A DNA stretch of 64,000 bases from an uncultured Clostridium sp. (GTDB lineage Bacteria; Bacillota; Clostridia; TANB77; CAG-508), in NCBI GenBank assembly GCA_947368535.1, contig CANBHY010000002.1:1-64000 (forward strand), in the 5' to 3' direction. The translations under genes and the position numbers were made by a program. Below are positions 9,181 to 17,374 of this stretch, in pieces. Each line of letters starts with the position of its first letter. The stretch's first letter is position 1. A model generated the notes under the pieces. The model was given only the letters and a program-made list of their open reading frames with translations, did no database searches and was not told the origin of the DNA.

Positions 9181-10035
9181 TTAACTCCTTTGCTTTTCAT
9201 ATTTTATTCCTACTTCAATAATCAAATTTTCTAGTAATTCAATTGTTTTATTTTGTTCTTTTAGCCATATGTTATATGCATTTCTAACATCTTTTATTTC
9301 TTGTAGTTCATTGCATTTATTGTATAGTGATTGCTCTAATTCTGCAATTTGTATATCTGAAAGATTTTCCTCACGATTCATTGGATTAGTTATGTAAAAT
9401 CCTAAAAAATGTTTATCAGTCCTATTTTCCAGTATCTCACTTGATATTACATCTCCTATATTTGATATCGAACAACTTGTACCAAATTTATTTTTCAATT
9501 CTTCATTCAACACAATCTTAATAGGTTCATTAACAGAACTTCGTATTTTCTCATATTCTTTAATACTATCTATTAACTTGTTATATTGTTCCTTTAAACA
9601 TTTTGGTGTTTCTAAAATACGGCTATCACTTTTTATCCTATTCCATGCATCGAACTGTGGATGTCTCACAATAGTTTGCGTTCTCTTTTCAAATACAATA
9701 TATGTAGGATATGGATTTTCTTCTACTATTATCTTATTCACATCTAACAACTCATCATATAATGGTCTGTATATAATATTTTTTCTTTTAATTTCGAAAT
9801 TTGCTGTTAATTGTTTATTATTCACATATATTGATCCTATAAGTGTAAATATTCCACCTACAATAGCTCCTAAAAGAGTCCCTACCACTCCAATGGTTGC
9901 TGCATCAGTTGGAATATTTATGTATGGTAATACTTTTACAAATAATAATAAAACTATTACTAAAAGAATTAAATAGATTAAATACCTATATTTATATAAA
10001 TTTATTTTTATCTTTATTTTATTTGCATCTTTCAT
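9181..10035 (-). CDS. Two-helix membrane protein with cytoplasmic domain, unrecognised
   Basis: This 284-residue protein begins with a basic segment, then two hydrophobic helices (~17-37 and ~46-68, the second glycine-rich), then about 215 soluble residues rich in Glu, Lys and Asn. It has no catalytic motif I can name. The hydrophobic N-terminus plus large cytoplasmic tail recalls membrane-tethered effectors of element-borne defence or exclusion modules, but that is only an analogy. It forms a two-gene cassette with the small protein at 8975, next to the integrase, a usual place for cargo genes. Confidence 0.6.
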   Translation of the reverse strand: MKDANKIKIKINLYKYRYLIYLILLVIVLLLFVKVLPYINIPTDAATIGVVGTLLGAIVGGIFTLIGSIYVNNKQLTANFEIKRKNIIYRPLYDELLDVNKIIVEENPYPTYIVFEKRTQTIVRHPQFDAWNRIKSDSRILETPKCLKEQYNKLIDSIKEYEKIRSSVNEPIKIVLNEELKNKFGTSCSISNIGDVISSEILENRTDKHFLGFYITNPMNREENLSDIQIAELEQSLYNKCNELQEIKDVRNAYNIWLKEQNKTIELLENLIIEVGIKYEKQRS

Positions 10036-10186
10036 ATTTAGAAAAGTCCTCCTAATATTTTGTCAAATCATATCACATTTTCTGCAAAAAGTCTAGCAAT
10101 TCATTGATATTACAAGTTTCGACAATTTCCTACATTTTATTATACATGTAAATTTTTAAGTTTCTTTTTGAAAACTATTGCATTTT

Positions 10187-10218
10187 GTTAACTATTATTA
10201 TATAATATATTTGTTAAC
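10187..10218. promoter_or_regulatory. GTTAAC pair in the integrase promoter
   Basis: Two GTTAAC palindromes (10187-10192 and 10213-10218) are separated by 20 bp of AT-rich sequence upstream of the integrase. Their 26-bp period equals that of the sites at 7696 and 7722. They could be repressor sites co-regulating integration and replication. Confidence 0.45.
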
Positions 10219-10276
10219 AACACAATTACATACTCCTCCCACCCATAGGAATACTTGAAAGGAGGTGAATTAAGTA

Positions 10277-11470
10277 ATGGCTGGGAGTATAGAAAAAAGA
10301 GGAAAAAATAGTTACAGGCTAACAGTAGCTGAAGGATTCGACTTAAACGGAAAACCTATGATACACAGAAAGACAGTACATGGAACTAAAAAAGATGCAG
10401 AAGTTGAACTCGCAAAGTTTGTTACTGAAGTACAAAATGGATTAGTTGTTGATGGTAAGTCTCTTAGATTTTCTGAATTTACTGATATATGGAAAAGAGA
10501 TTATGGTTCAAAAGAACTTGCTCCTACTACATACAAGCGTTATTGTAGAATGTTAGAAACAAGAATTTTACCATACTTCGGACATTTCTACATCAATAAA
10601 ATTAGACCAACTGACATTATGAAGTTTTATGACTTACTTGAAAAAGATACTCAGTTAGTTAGAAAAAAAGGCAACAATGGTTCAAAGACTAAAAAGCCTT
10701 TATCTGGTAAAACGATTTTAGAACATCATAGATTATTAAGAGCGATGCTTCATAAAGCAGTTTATTGGCAATTGATAGTGGCAAATCCTGCAGAGCGTGT
10801 TCAAGCACCTAAAGCTAAAAAACCTAAAAGAAGATCTTATGATGATGAGCAAACTAAAATACTATTAGAAAATCTAGAATTACTTTCTGTAGAAGATACT
10901 AAGTATAAAGTTGCTATTATTCTAACAATCTTTACTGGCGTTCGTTTAGGCGAGTTAATGGGACTAGAGTGGCAAGATGTTGATTTTAAAAATGGAATTA
11001 TTAGTATTAATCGTTCTAGTCAATATCTATCTGATATGGGAGTTTTTACAAAAACACCTAAAACAGAAAGTTCTATTAGAGAGATTGCAATACCCGAATT
11101 TATCATTTCTTTACTCGAGGAATATAAATTATGCTATGAAGAGCAAAAATCCATTTACGGCGAATTATGGACTAATTCTGATAGGTTATTTGTACAAGCT
11201 GATGGCAAACCTATGCATCCTTCTTCAATTAGCAAATGGTTTGTTAGATATGTAAGTACAATTGGATTACCTGTAATTAATTTTCACGGATTAAGACATA
11301 CAAATGCAAGTTTACTAGTAGCACAAAATGTTGATATTGCAGTTGTTTCTGCAAGACTTGGTCATGCACAAATTAGCACAACATTAGATTTTTATGTACA
11401 TCCACTGCTTTCTCATAATAGAAAAGCTGGATATGCACTAGAAAACCTGTTATTACCAACAAGGTCTTAA
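10277..11470 (+). CDS. int: Tyrosine recombinase / integrase of the element
   Basis: This 397-residue phage-type integrase has an N-terminal arm-binding domain (~1-60), a SAM-like core-binding domain (~65-175) and a C-terminal catalytic domain. Visible active-site residues are Arg in TGVRLGE (~221), the HxxR box HGLRHT (~336), GH in RLGHAQ (~361) and the Tyr nucleophile in LDFYVHP (~373). The ATG follows AAGGAGGTGA. It reads toward the tRNA-derived attachment core at 11760-11804 and is followed by a strong terminator and short direct repeats that look like arm-type sites. It should catalyse site-specific integration and excision of the element to its left. Confidence 0.93.
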   Translation: MAGSIEKRGKNSYRLTVAEGFDLNGKPMIHRKTVHGTKKDAEVELAKFVTEVQNGLVVDGKSLRFSEFTDIWKRDYGSKELAPTTYKRYCRMLETRILPYFGHFYINKIRPTDIMKFYDLLEKDTQLVRKKGNNGSKTKKPLSGKTILEHHRLLRAMLHKAVYWQLIVANPAERVQAPKAKKPKRRSYDDEQTKILLENLELLSVEDTKYKVAIILTIFTGVRLGELMGLEWQDVDFKNGIISINRSSQYLSDMGVFTKTPKTESSIREIAIPEFIISLLEEYKLCYEEQKSIYGELWTNSDRLFVQADGKPMHPSSISKWFVRYVSTIGLPVINFHGLRHTNASLLVAQNVDIAVVSARLGHAQISTTLDFYVHPLLSHNRKAGYALENLLLPTRS

Positions 11471-11531
11471 TTTTAGCTTTTTTCTAATTTTCACAAACGG
11501 AAAGAAAAGCCGTTACAATTTTCACGATATA

Positions 11532-11584
11532 AAAATAAAAGGCAACTAAGTAAAAAAAATAGATTTCCCATTGCCTTTTATTTT
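11532..11584 (+). terminator. Integrase terminator
   Basis: A 14-bp stem (11532-11545/11571-11584) around GGCAA/TTGCC has flanking A- and T-runs. It lies 61 bp after the integrase stop. Confidence 0.75.
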
Positions 11585-11644
11585 ATAAAAAAGTATAAAA
11601 TTTTAATGATTTTTTGTTAGAATTTAGGTAGTTTGAGGCGATTA

Positions 11645-11665
11645 TTTTACCCAACTTTTACCCAA
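11645..11665. repeat. Direct repeats resembling integrase arm sites
   Basis: TTTTACCCAA occurs at 11645-11654 and again at 11656-11665, a period of 11 bp or about one helical turn. CCGTTACA also occurs twice (11510-11517 and 11734-11741). Short direct repeats close to the core are typical arm-type integrase binding sites. This assignment is inference. Confidence 0.4.
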
Positions 11666-11759
11666 TTTGACATAATAGTGCCTAAAAATGGCATTATTGT
11701 AAACAAATTTGAGACAATAAAAAATCACTAAAACCGTTACAGTTCTAGTGACTTGAGTT

Positions 11760-11804
11760 TGGTTGCGGAGGATGGACTCGAACCATCGACCTTCGGGTTA
11801 TGAG
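11760..11804 (-). other. Attachment core: 3' half of an initiator tRNA-fMet (CAU)
   Basis: The minus strand reads as a tRNA from the anticodon loop to the encoded CCA end. It shows a CTCATAA loop with CAU anticodon, a CCCGA stem strand with the three consecutive C residues typical of initiator tRNA, an AGGTC variable loop, a GATGG/CCATC T-stem with TTCGAGT loop, and CTCCGCA-ACCA. The 5' half that should lie to the right is absent; the AIPR gene stop begins at once. It is therefore an att duplication, not a functional tRNA. Confidence 0.8.
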
Positions 11805-13532
11805 TTAAAGATCCCACTCTTCCTCATCCACCTTCTCTTTAAATCCCTTTTTAATATACGCTCTACTAACAGCAAATACATTTCCTTGCAATTCTGTAAA
11901 CTCAATTGCTATATTTCTTATTTCACTATAAATTTCAGTTATCTTTTCATTTGTAACCCAATCTATACCTTTTTCTGATAATTCAACAAAATTAGTATAT
12001 TTCTTTGAAATAATATAAATAATATAATATATTTCAGAAAATTCTAAATTTAAATCAGCACTTTTAATAATCTTATATAAATCATATATTCTTTTACAAG
12101 AATCTATATCAAAATCCTCTACAAATATATAATCATAATAATCGCTAAATAATCTCTTCTTTTGGTTAGTTGCTCTATCTGGAAATCCTTTAAAAGCATA
12201 TATTAATTGTGCTAACATGATCATTTTTATTGATTCGTTATTTTCAGAAACTATACTTCTTTTTCTCAAATAATCTATACCAAAAGTTTTTAAATAATTT
12301 TCTATATCTACTTGAACCTTATCTACAGATTTCAAATCAATATTATCTATAGAATTTTGGCTATTTGTATATTGAGCTATATTTAATCTCAACTCATCAT
12401 CATTTGATATATTAAAAACTCTTAGTAATATATACGTATTTTTTAATTTATATAACAAATCTTCGATATTATTATCTTCAATTATTTTAAATAACGTAGA
12501 TATCGTTTGTCCTCCATTAACAATTTGTATATCATTTAATTCAATAGAATATACATTATTAGTTTTAATATTTTTGGAATTTATTTGATTACATACCATT
12601 GTAATTCCATTATTATAATAAAAAAAGTTATTCTCATCATTTTTTAACGTTTCTTTAATATTTTTATTATAATTAGTCAATCCTAAATAGCTTCTAACAT
12701 TATCTCTTAATTGTGATTTTTCTTGAACAAAATTTTTTAAATCAAAATTATCATCTTTCTTTAAATTAGTGTCCTTACGATATTGTTCGTTATTGCATGT
12801 TATACGTAATAATTCAAATAAACTAATATTCATTATATATGACGTATTAGTTGAATAATTATCATTTTTAAATAATGATAATTTATCTGTCTCTATAAAA
12901 AGATTTGCATCTGTATTAATGTATTCTTCATTACCAATATTATATAAATCATCTAATGTTATTTGTTCTATATGAATTCCTTTTTCTCTTTTAATACTTT
13001 CCAATCTTGACTTTAATTCTTCTGAAAAACCATTTTCTTCATTAGAAATAAAATAAAAGTAAACATCATAGATCTGTGAAGTATTTGCAAATATTTCTCT
13101 TATTTCTTCAAAATATTCAGCTAACTTCTCATTGTTCAAATCTCTTTTATTATAGTTTTCATCTTCCAATAATGTTAAAAAATTTATTGTTGAATCGATT
13201 TCTGTTGATTCAAAACCTTTTCCTTCTTTATATTTTTCTCTATATTTAAAATTCATTATATATATTCTAGCATCATCATTATCTATGTATATTAAATCAA
13301 TCTTATTATCATTTCCCGCAGTTTTCAATATTGTTTGATTATAATCATAATCAATAATATACTTCTCAAATTCAGCTTTATCATCAATATCAAACATTGA
13401 TGATAAAATAAATAAGTATAATCCATACCTAGATCTTTTAATTTCAGGTAAATTCACATATTCAGGATAATATTTATCAAATAATTTTAAATTTCTTTGA
13501 TAAACTGTTTTCCACATATTCAAATTGGCCAT
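11805..13532 (-). CDS. AIPR-family abortive phage resistance protein
   Basis: This 575-residue protein has the hallmark AIPR blocks FFYYNNGITMVC (~308) and ELNDIQIVNGGQTISTL (~333), with the later RxxxxxxTNSQNSID region. The N-terminal ~200 residues resemble a restriction-endonuclease-like fold region (DLIYIDNDDARIYIMNFKY). The family is linked to abortive infection and other phage defence, with a mechanism that is poorly known. The stop codon directly touches the tRNA-derived att core, so the gene looks like cargo parked at an integration hot spot. Base composition is as AT-rich as the background. Confidence 0.8.
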   Translation of the reverse strand: MANLNMWKTVYQRNLKLFDKYYPEYVNLPEIKRSRYGLYLFILSSMFDIDDKAEFEKYIIDYDYNQTILKTAGNDNKIDLIYIDNDDARIYIMNFKYREKYKEGKGFESTEIDSTINFLTLLEDENYNKRDLNNEKLAEYFEEIREIFANTSQIYDVYFYFISNEENGFSEELKSRLESIKREKGIHIEQITLDDLYNIGNEEYINTDANLFIETDKLSLFKNDNYSTNTSYIMNISLFELLRITCNNEQYRKDTNLKKDDNFDLKNFVQEKSQLRDNVRSYLGLTNYNKNIKETLKNDENNFFYYNNGITMVCNQINSKNIKTNNVYSIELNDIQIVNGGQTISTLFKIIEDNNIEDLLYKLKNTYILLRVFNISNDDELRLNIAQYTNSQNSIDNIDLKSVDKVQVDIENYLKTFGIDYLRKRSIVSENNESIKMIMLAQLIYAFKGFPDRATNQKKRLFSDYYDYIFVEDFDIDSCKRIYDLYKIIKSADLNLEFSEIYYIIYIISKKYTNFVELSEKGIDWVTNEKITEIYSEIRNIAIEFTELQGNVFAVSRAYIKKGFKEKVDEEEWDL

Positions 13533-13623
13533 AACAATATATCTCCTATCTATTTACTTTACATAGATATATCACAAATTTTACCATTTTTCAACATTTT
13601 TCCAATTAATTTGACAAAAAATA

Positions 13624-13651
13624 CCATCCTTCCCGCACTCGGGAAGGATGG
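13624..13651 (-). terminator. Terminator of the M20 peptidase gene
   Basis: A GC-rich 12-bp perfect stem (13624-13635/13640-13651) with a 4-base loop is followed on the minus strand by a T-run. Its richness in G and C matches the transferred gene rather than the surroundings. Confidence 0.9.
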
Positions 13652-13670
13652 CTCAGAATATTCAGTTTTG

Positions 13671-14951
13671 TTATGCCAAAACATTTTCCAAGTAACTCAC
13701 CAGAATCTCCGTAAACTTCATCACATCAGAAATCTTCCGGCTCTCGTCCACAGCATGGCAGTAGTCCTCTTCATCATGCTCGACAGCAAACCGCGGTCCA
13801 AAAATAACGCAGTTGGGCAACATAGAATTGTATCCAGTTCCCATCGCTACATTCGGCTTCGTCTCGATCCCGAGCACCTCCTCATAGCTTTCCAGCATCT
13901 TCTGGATATAAGCCGAATCAGCGTCCACATATGCGGGCAACTTCATTTCCCTGAGATAGCAATTGCAATCATACTTCATGCAAATGTGCATAAGCATCTT
14001 GGAAATCATCGAACTGCAAGAGTGCACGCACAACCTGACATTCAAAGTCAACGTCAGTTCATCGCCATCGAGACTGCACCCCACGGGGGTAACAATCGTC
14101 TCACACCCTTCTTTACAGTCAATCTCATCTGCTGGAAATCCAACACTCTCCTGAACCGTAGAGTTTTCAATTCTGCTCATCAGTTCAAAAAAGTTCGGAA
14201 ACTCCTGAACAACTTCCTTGATGTTTCTCAGGTCATCAACAAGCTTCATCAGCGCGTTCTCTCCTGTCTCAGGAATAGAAGAATGCACTGCCTTACCCTC
14301 CTGCTGATATGCCTTCTGCCACACCATTGCCACTGCTTTTCCAGGAACCACATTGTTGGTTGCATTCGGTACGTGCAATTGCTTAAGCACCTTAATTCCA
14401 GGTACCAAAGCTTTACGCCGAAATTCAACCTCAATGTCCGCATAGCCTCTGCAGCCGTTCTGCACTCCATCTCCGTCAATCGTGAACAAGAACTTAGGCA
14501 GCTTAGGATTGCTATGCATATAGCTCTCCATGTCCGACCAATCGCCTTCCTCACAACTTCCGACAATGATTTGCCACGAGTCTGCAATCTTGCCTTCCAG
14601 TTCTTTGACAGCATGCAGAACCATGATAGCTGCTGCCTTGTCGTCAACAACCCCACGTCCGTAAATCCTGCCATCTGTGACTTCGCCTAAAGGATTATGC
14701 GACCATTCCGATTTTGCAAAAGGTACTGTGTCCAAATGAACAACAATCCCAATTTCCGGAACTCTACATGCCTCTTTGGGCTCGACCACAAGTACCTTGC
14801 GTCCTGCTTCAAAACGGGTTACAAATCCCATCTCTTCAGCAATTGCTTTGTACTCTGTCTGGCATTTGACAACGTCTTCCGCGTTGTCTGTAAACGACGG
14901 TACTGCGACAATCCGCAATATGTCATTTACAATGTCTTCTTGTCTTAACAT
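13671..14951 (-). CDS. M20-family metallopeptidase / deacylase (ArgE/DapE/PepV-like), GC-rich
   Basis: This 426-residue protein shows the M20 zinc-ligand sites HLDTVP (~72), GRGVVDDKAAA (~98), CEEGDW (~134) and a late CHAVDE containing the final His ligand. The family hydrolyses amide bonds of dipeptides or N-acyl amino acids in the cytoplasm, and the substrate here is not predictable. The gene is visibly far richer in G and C, and uses different codons, than everything around it. Together with its private promoter and terminator this marks recent transfer as a one-gene cassette. Long overlapping reading frames on both strands come from that composition and are not genes. Confidence 0.88.
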   Translation of the reverse strand: MLRQEDIVNDILRIVAVPSFTDNAEDVVKCQTEYKAIAEEMGFVTRFEAGRKVLVVEPKEACRVPEIGIVVHLDTVPFAKSEWSHNPLGEVTDGRIYGRGVVDDKAAAIMVLHAVKELEGKIADSWQIIVGSCEEGDWSDMESYMHSNPKLPKFLFTIDGDGVQNGCRGYADIEVEFRRKALVPGIKVLKQLHVPNATNNVVPGKAVAMVWQKAYQQEGKAVHSSIPETGENALMKLVDDLRNIKEVVQEFPNFFELMSRIENSTVQESVGFPADEIDCKEGCETIVTPVGCSLDGDELTLTLNVRLCVHSCSSMISKMLMHICMKYDCNCYLREMKLPAYVDADSAYIQKMLESYEEVLGIETKPNVAMGTGYNSMLPNCVIFGPRFAVEHDEEDYCHAVDESRKISDVMKFTEILVSYLENVLA

Positions 14952-15035
14952 TGCCTTTCACCTCATTCTTTTTTTATGTATTATTCTAACTGTCAGAACA
15001 ACACATATTTCTAGATAACAAAGTATCCAGTTCAT

Positions 15036-15064
15036 ATTATACTCTGACTTATGTCAACTGTCAA
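15036..15064 (-). promoter_or_regulatory. Consensus sigma-A promoter of the M20 gene
   Basis: On the minus strand a perfect TTGACA (15059-15064) and perfect TATAAT (15036-15041) are separated by 17 bp, upstream of the M20 start. A second TTGACA overlaps the spacer (15052-15057). Confidence 0.8.
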
Positions 15065-15130
15065 ATAATATCGAATAAAATTACACATTAATAAAATTGT
15101 CTTTATTAAGATCTTGATGATTACATAAAA

Positions 15131-15159
15131 AAAGTAACTACTTATTTAATAGTTACTTT
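15131..15159 (-). terminator. Terminator after the ArsC/Spx-like gene
   Basis: A 10-bp stem (15131-15140/15150-15159) is followed by T residues on the minus strand, just past the stop. Confidence 0.7.
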
Positions 15160-15169
15160 CACCAATTTA

Positions 15170-15520
15170 TTATAATGCTTTCCAAATATCTTCTTTAAAT
15201 CCTATAAAAATACCTTTATCTGAAATTAATAGTGGTCTTTTTATAAGCATTCCATCACTTGCTAGCAATTCTATTTTTTCTTTATCTGTCATGGTCAATA
15301 ATTTATCCTTCAGATTTAGCTCTTTATACTTTAATCCGCTTGTATTAAACCACTTTTTCAAGTCATATCCACCTCTTTGTATCCATTCAGTCAATTCTTT
15401 AGCAGTCGGCGTATCTTGGGCAATATTTCTATCTATAAATTCAATATTATTTTTCTCTAACCATTTTTTAGCCTTCTGACATGTAGAACATTTTGGATAT
15501 TCTATAAAAATATTTTTCAT
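15170..15520 (-). CDS. ArsC/Spx-family thioredoxin-fold protein
   Basis: This 116-residue protein has the ArsC/Spx/YffB length and pattern. The N-terminal strand MKNIFIEYPKCSTCQKAKKWLEKN carries a CxxC pair (CSTC). IEFIDRNIAQDTPTAKEL, KKWFNTSG and the late KRPLLI box with cis-Pro are typical of the family. Members are glutaredoxin-like reductases or, in the Spx branch, RNA polymerase-binding regulators. The RPLLISDKGIFIGF end fits the general arsenate-reductase-like group better than classical Spx. There are no ars genes nearby. It stands alone between two terminators. Confidence 0.85.
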   Translation of the reverse strand: MKNIFIEYPKCSTCQKAKKWLEKNNIEFIDRNIAQDTPTAKELTEWIQRGGYDLKKWFNTSGLKYKELNLKDKLLTMTDKEKIELLASDGMLIKRPLLISDKGIFIGFKEDIWKAL

Positions 15521-15553
15521 TACTCTAAAATTCCTTTCACAAACAATATAATA

Positions 15554-15576
15554 AGTGCCAACTAATCGTCGGCACT
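15554..15576 (-). terminator. Hairpin after the GshF-like gene
   Basis: AGTGCC/GGCACT forms a 6-bp stem (15554-15559/15571-15576) 13 bp past the stop. The T-run is weak, so termination is only likely. Confidence 0.45.
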
Positions 15577-15588
15577 CTATATTTTAAC

Positions 15589-17346
15589 CTACGCCATCAA
15601 ATTCAACAACTTCAAAATAGCCACACCAATTTTTTCTCCTCTACCCTCATAAGGCCACTCATTAATAGAATATCCAGGATTATCGTTAATCTCGATAATA
15701 GAATACTCATCCTTCTCCATGTCATCGATAATAATATCAACACCACAGATTTTTGCGTCAAAAACCCTAGCAGCCTTTTCAGCAATTTTCTTAAACTTAG
15801 TAGGCATTATGTCAGTATAGTCAACACTTTCACCACCAGTAGAACAGTTTGAATTAGTTCTTAAGAAAATTCTTCTATTAGCTGAAACAACTGAGTCATA
15901 AGTTAAATCTTGAAGTTTTAAAAACTCAACCACTGGCTGATCCATCTTAACAGGAGTTCCTGTAAGAGCATGCCAAGGTTCTTTATTTTTAGCTTGAATT
16001 AATTGTTTAATAGTAGATTTTCCATCACCAACAACAGACGCAATACGTCTATGGCAAACACTTAAAACCTTACCATTAATAACTAAAAATCTATATTCCA
16101 TACCCTTTTTATATTCTTCAATAAGAACATTATTATCAAACTTAAATGCATAATCAATAGCATTTAAAATTTGAGCTTTAGTAGCTTTCTTACTAAAAAC
16201 TGTTATACCAGTACCATAGTTAGTATTTCTTGGTTTAACAACTAATTTTTTATTATAATACTCTGAAACAAGCTCTTCAATGTCTTGTCTATCCATATCA
16301 CTATCTAAAAGTATAGCTTCAGGAACTGATAAACCAGCTTCCTTCATTTCTTGTTTAGAAATATACTTGTCATCAGTAATAATTGGAAAAATATAATTGT
16401 CCCTATCAGTTTTATTTCCTTCAATTACAAACTCAATATTACCATGACCTCTAAACTCAACCGTACTTTTATTTTCATTTAATACTTCAAAATCAATACC
16501 ATTTGCAATCGCATCTTTAATAATTGCAACAGATTCTGCAACTAATTTTTTATGCTTTTGCATACAATATCTTTGATTATAAGCATACTCATTATATTTT
16601 TCAGACAATTTTAATATTGTCTCTTTTGAGTATCCTTTCTCTTTTTCTTCTCTAGAAACCTTTTCTTTTAACTCTTCTACAATAGCTTCAATTCCTCCGT
16701 TGCATTTTAAGTTCAATTTTTTATCAGTTTCTAATAAAGCCTTTTGTAAATCTTTTAAATTCTTGATTTCTTTGTCTCTCAAACACATAAAAATTGAAGA
16801 AACAAAAAACATTAAATCATTTTGACTTATCCCATATCCGTCAAATATATTTAATCTGATATTGCTTATAACAACATCTTTTTTATTTGCTTTAACCTTA
16901 ATTTTACCATAGTTTCTCTCAGCTAAATCAGCCACAACTTCCATATTTTCTTTTATTTTCAAATATGCTTCTTCTAAACTTTCTGGTAAATCATAGTCTT
17001 CTTTCAATTCTTCATAAAATTCTTTATCAATTTGTAAGCTAATTTTTCCTTTTGCCAACACTTCATCATTATAAAATGATGAAGCATAAATCATTTCACC
17101 TAACAAATGAAGTTCATTTACAACAACATTTGTTACTTCCTGCATTTTTATATATGCATCTTTATAATTTGAAGATGAAACTTTTAATCTTAAAACAGAA
17201 TCATCATCTTCATCAATTGTACTTATAAATATATTTTTTTCTTTATTCCCAAATGCTTTAGGAAATGCTTTTGTGGACTTTCTTCCACTAAAAGAACATC
17301 TTATCGCATCTCTTTCGATACCTATTATATACTTTCCTTGTTTCAT
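15589..17346 (-). CDS. GshF-related ATP-grasp ligase with degenerate glutamate-cysteine-ligase half
   Basis: This protein has about 585 residues from the ATG at 17346; a GTG at 17355 is less likely. The C-terminal ~270 residues are an ATP-grasp domain like that of bifunctional GshF and cyanophycin synthetase: VVKPRNTNYGTGI, EEYKKGMEYRFLVI, VVGDGKSTI, SNCSTGGESVD and a final IIEINDNPG metal-binding box. The N-terminal ~300 residues still echo a ligase start (GIERDAIR...KAFGNKEKNIF). However, they are much shorter than in GshF, and DEDDDSVLRL stands where the acidic catalytic block is expected. It is probably an amide-bond-forming enzyme with altered substrate. It lies 28 bp after the GNAT-like gene. 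Confidence 0.75.
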   Translation of the reverse strand: MKQGKYIIGIERDAIRCSFSGRKSTKAFPKAFGNKEKNIFISTIDEDDDSVLRLKVSSSNYKDAYIKMQEVTNVVVNELHLLGEMIYASSFYNDEVLAKGKISLQIDKEFYEELKEDYDLPESLEEAYLKIKENMEVVADLAERNYGKIKVKANKKDVVISNIRLNIFDGYGISQNDLMFFVSSIFMCLRDKEIKNLKDLQKALLETDKKLNLKCNGGIEAIVEELKEKVSREEKEKGYSKETILKLSEKYNEYAYNQRYCMQKHKKLVAESVAIIKDAIANGIDFEVLNENKSTVEFRGHGNIEFVIEGNKTDRDNYIFPIITDDKYISKQEMKEAGLSVPEAILLDSDMDRQDIEELVSEYYNKKLVVKPRNTNYGTGITVFSKKATKAQILNAIDYAFKFDNNVLIEEYKKGMEYRFLVINGKVLSVCHRRIASVVGDGKSTIKQLIQAKNKEPWHALTGTPVKMDQPVVEFLKLQDLTYDSVVSANRRIFLRTNSNCSTGGESVDYTDIMPTKFKKIAEKAARVFDAKICGVDIIIDDMEKDEYSIIEINDNPGYSINEWPYEGRGEKIGVAILKLLNLMA

Positions 17347-17374
17347 ATAATTCACTCAACTTTCCACGTTATTT

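Noticed and set aside
11760..11804. Functional tRNA gene
   Set aside because: Only the anticodon loop to CCA end is present; there is no D-arm or 5' acceptor strand beside it.
11763..11978. Small rightward open frame reading MRRMDSNHRPSGYE
   Set aside because: This is the well-known spurious translation across the reverse of a tRNA 3' half, here the att core.
13497..14690. A 397-codon rightward open frame opposite the M20 gene
   Set aside because: It is composed of His/Arg/Leu-rich shadow sequence and starts inside another gene. The M20 frame has all catalytic motifs.
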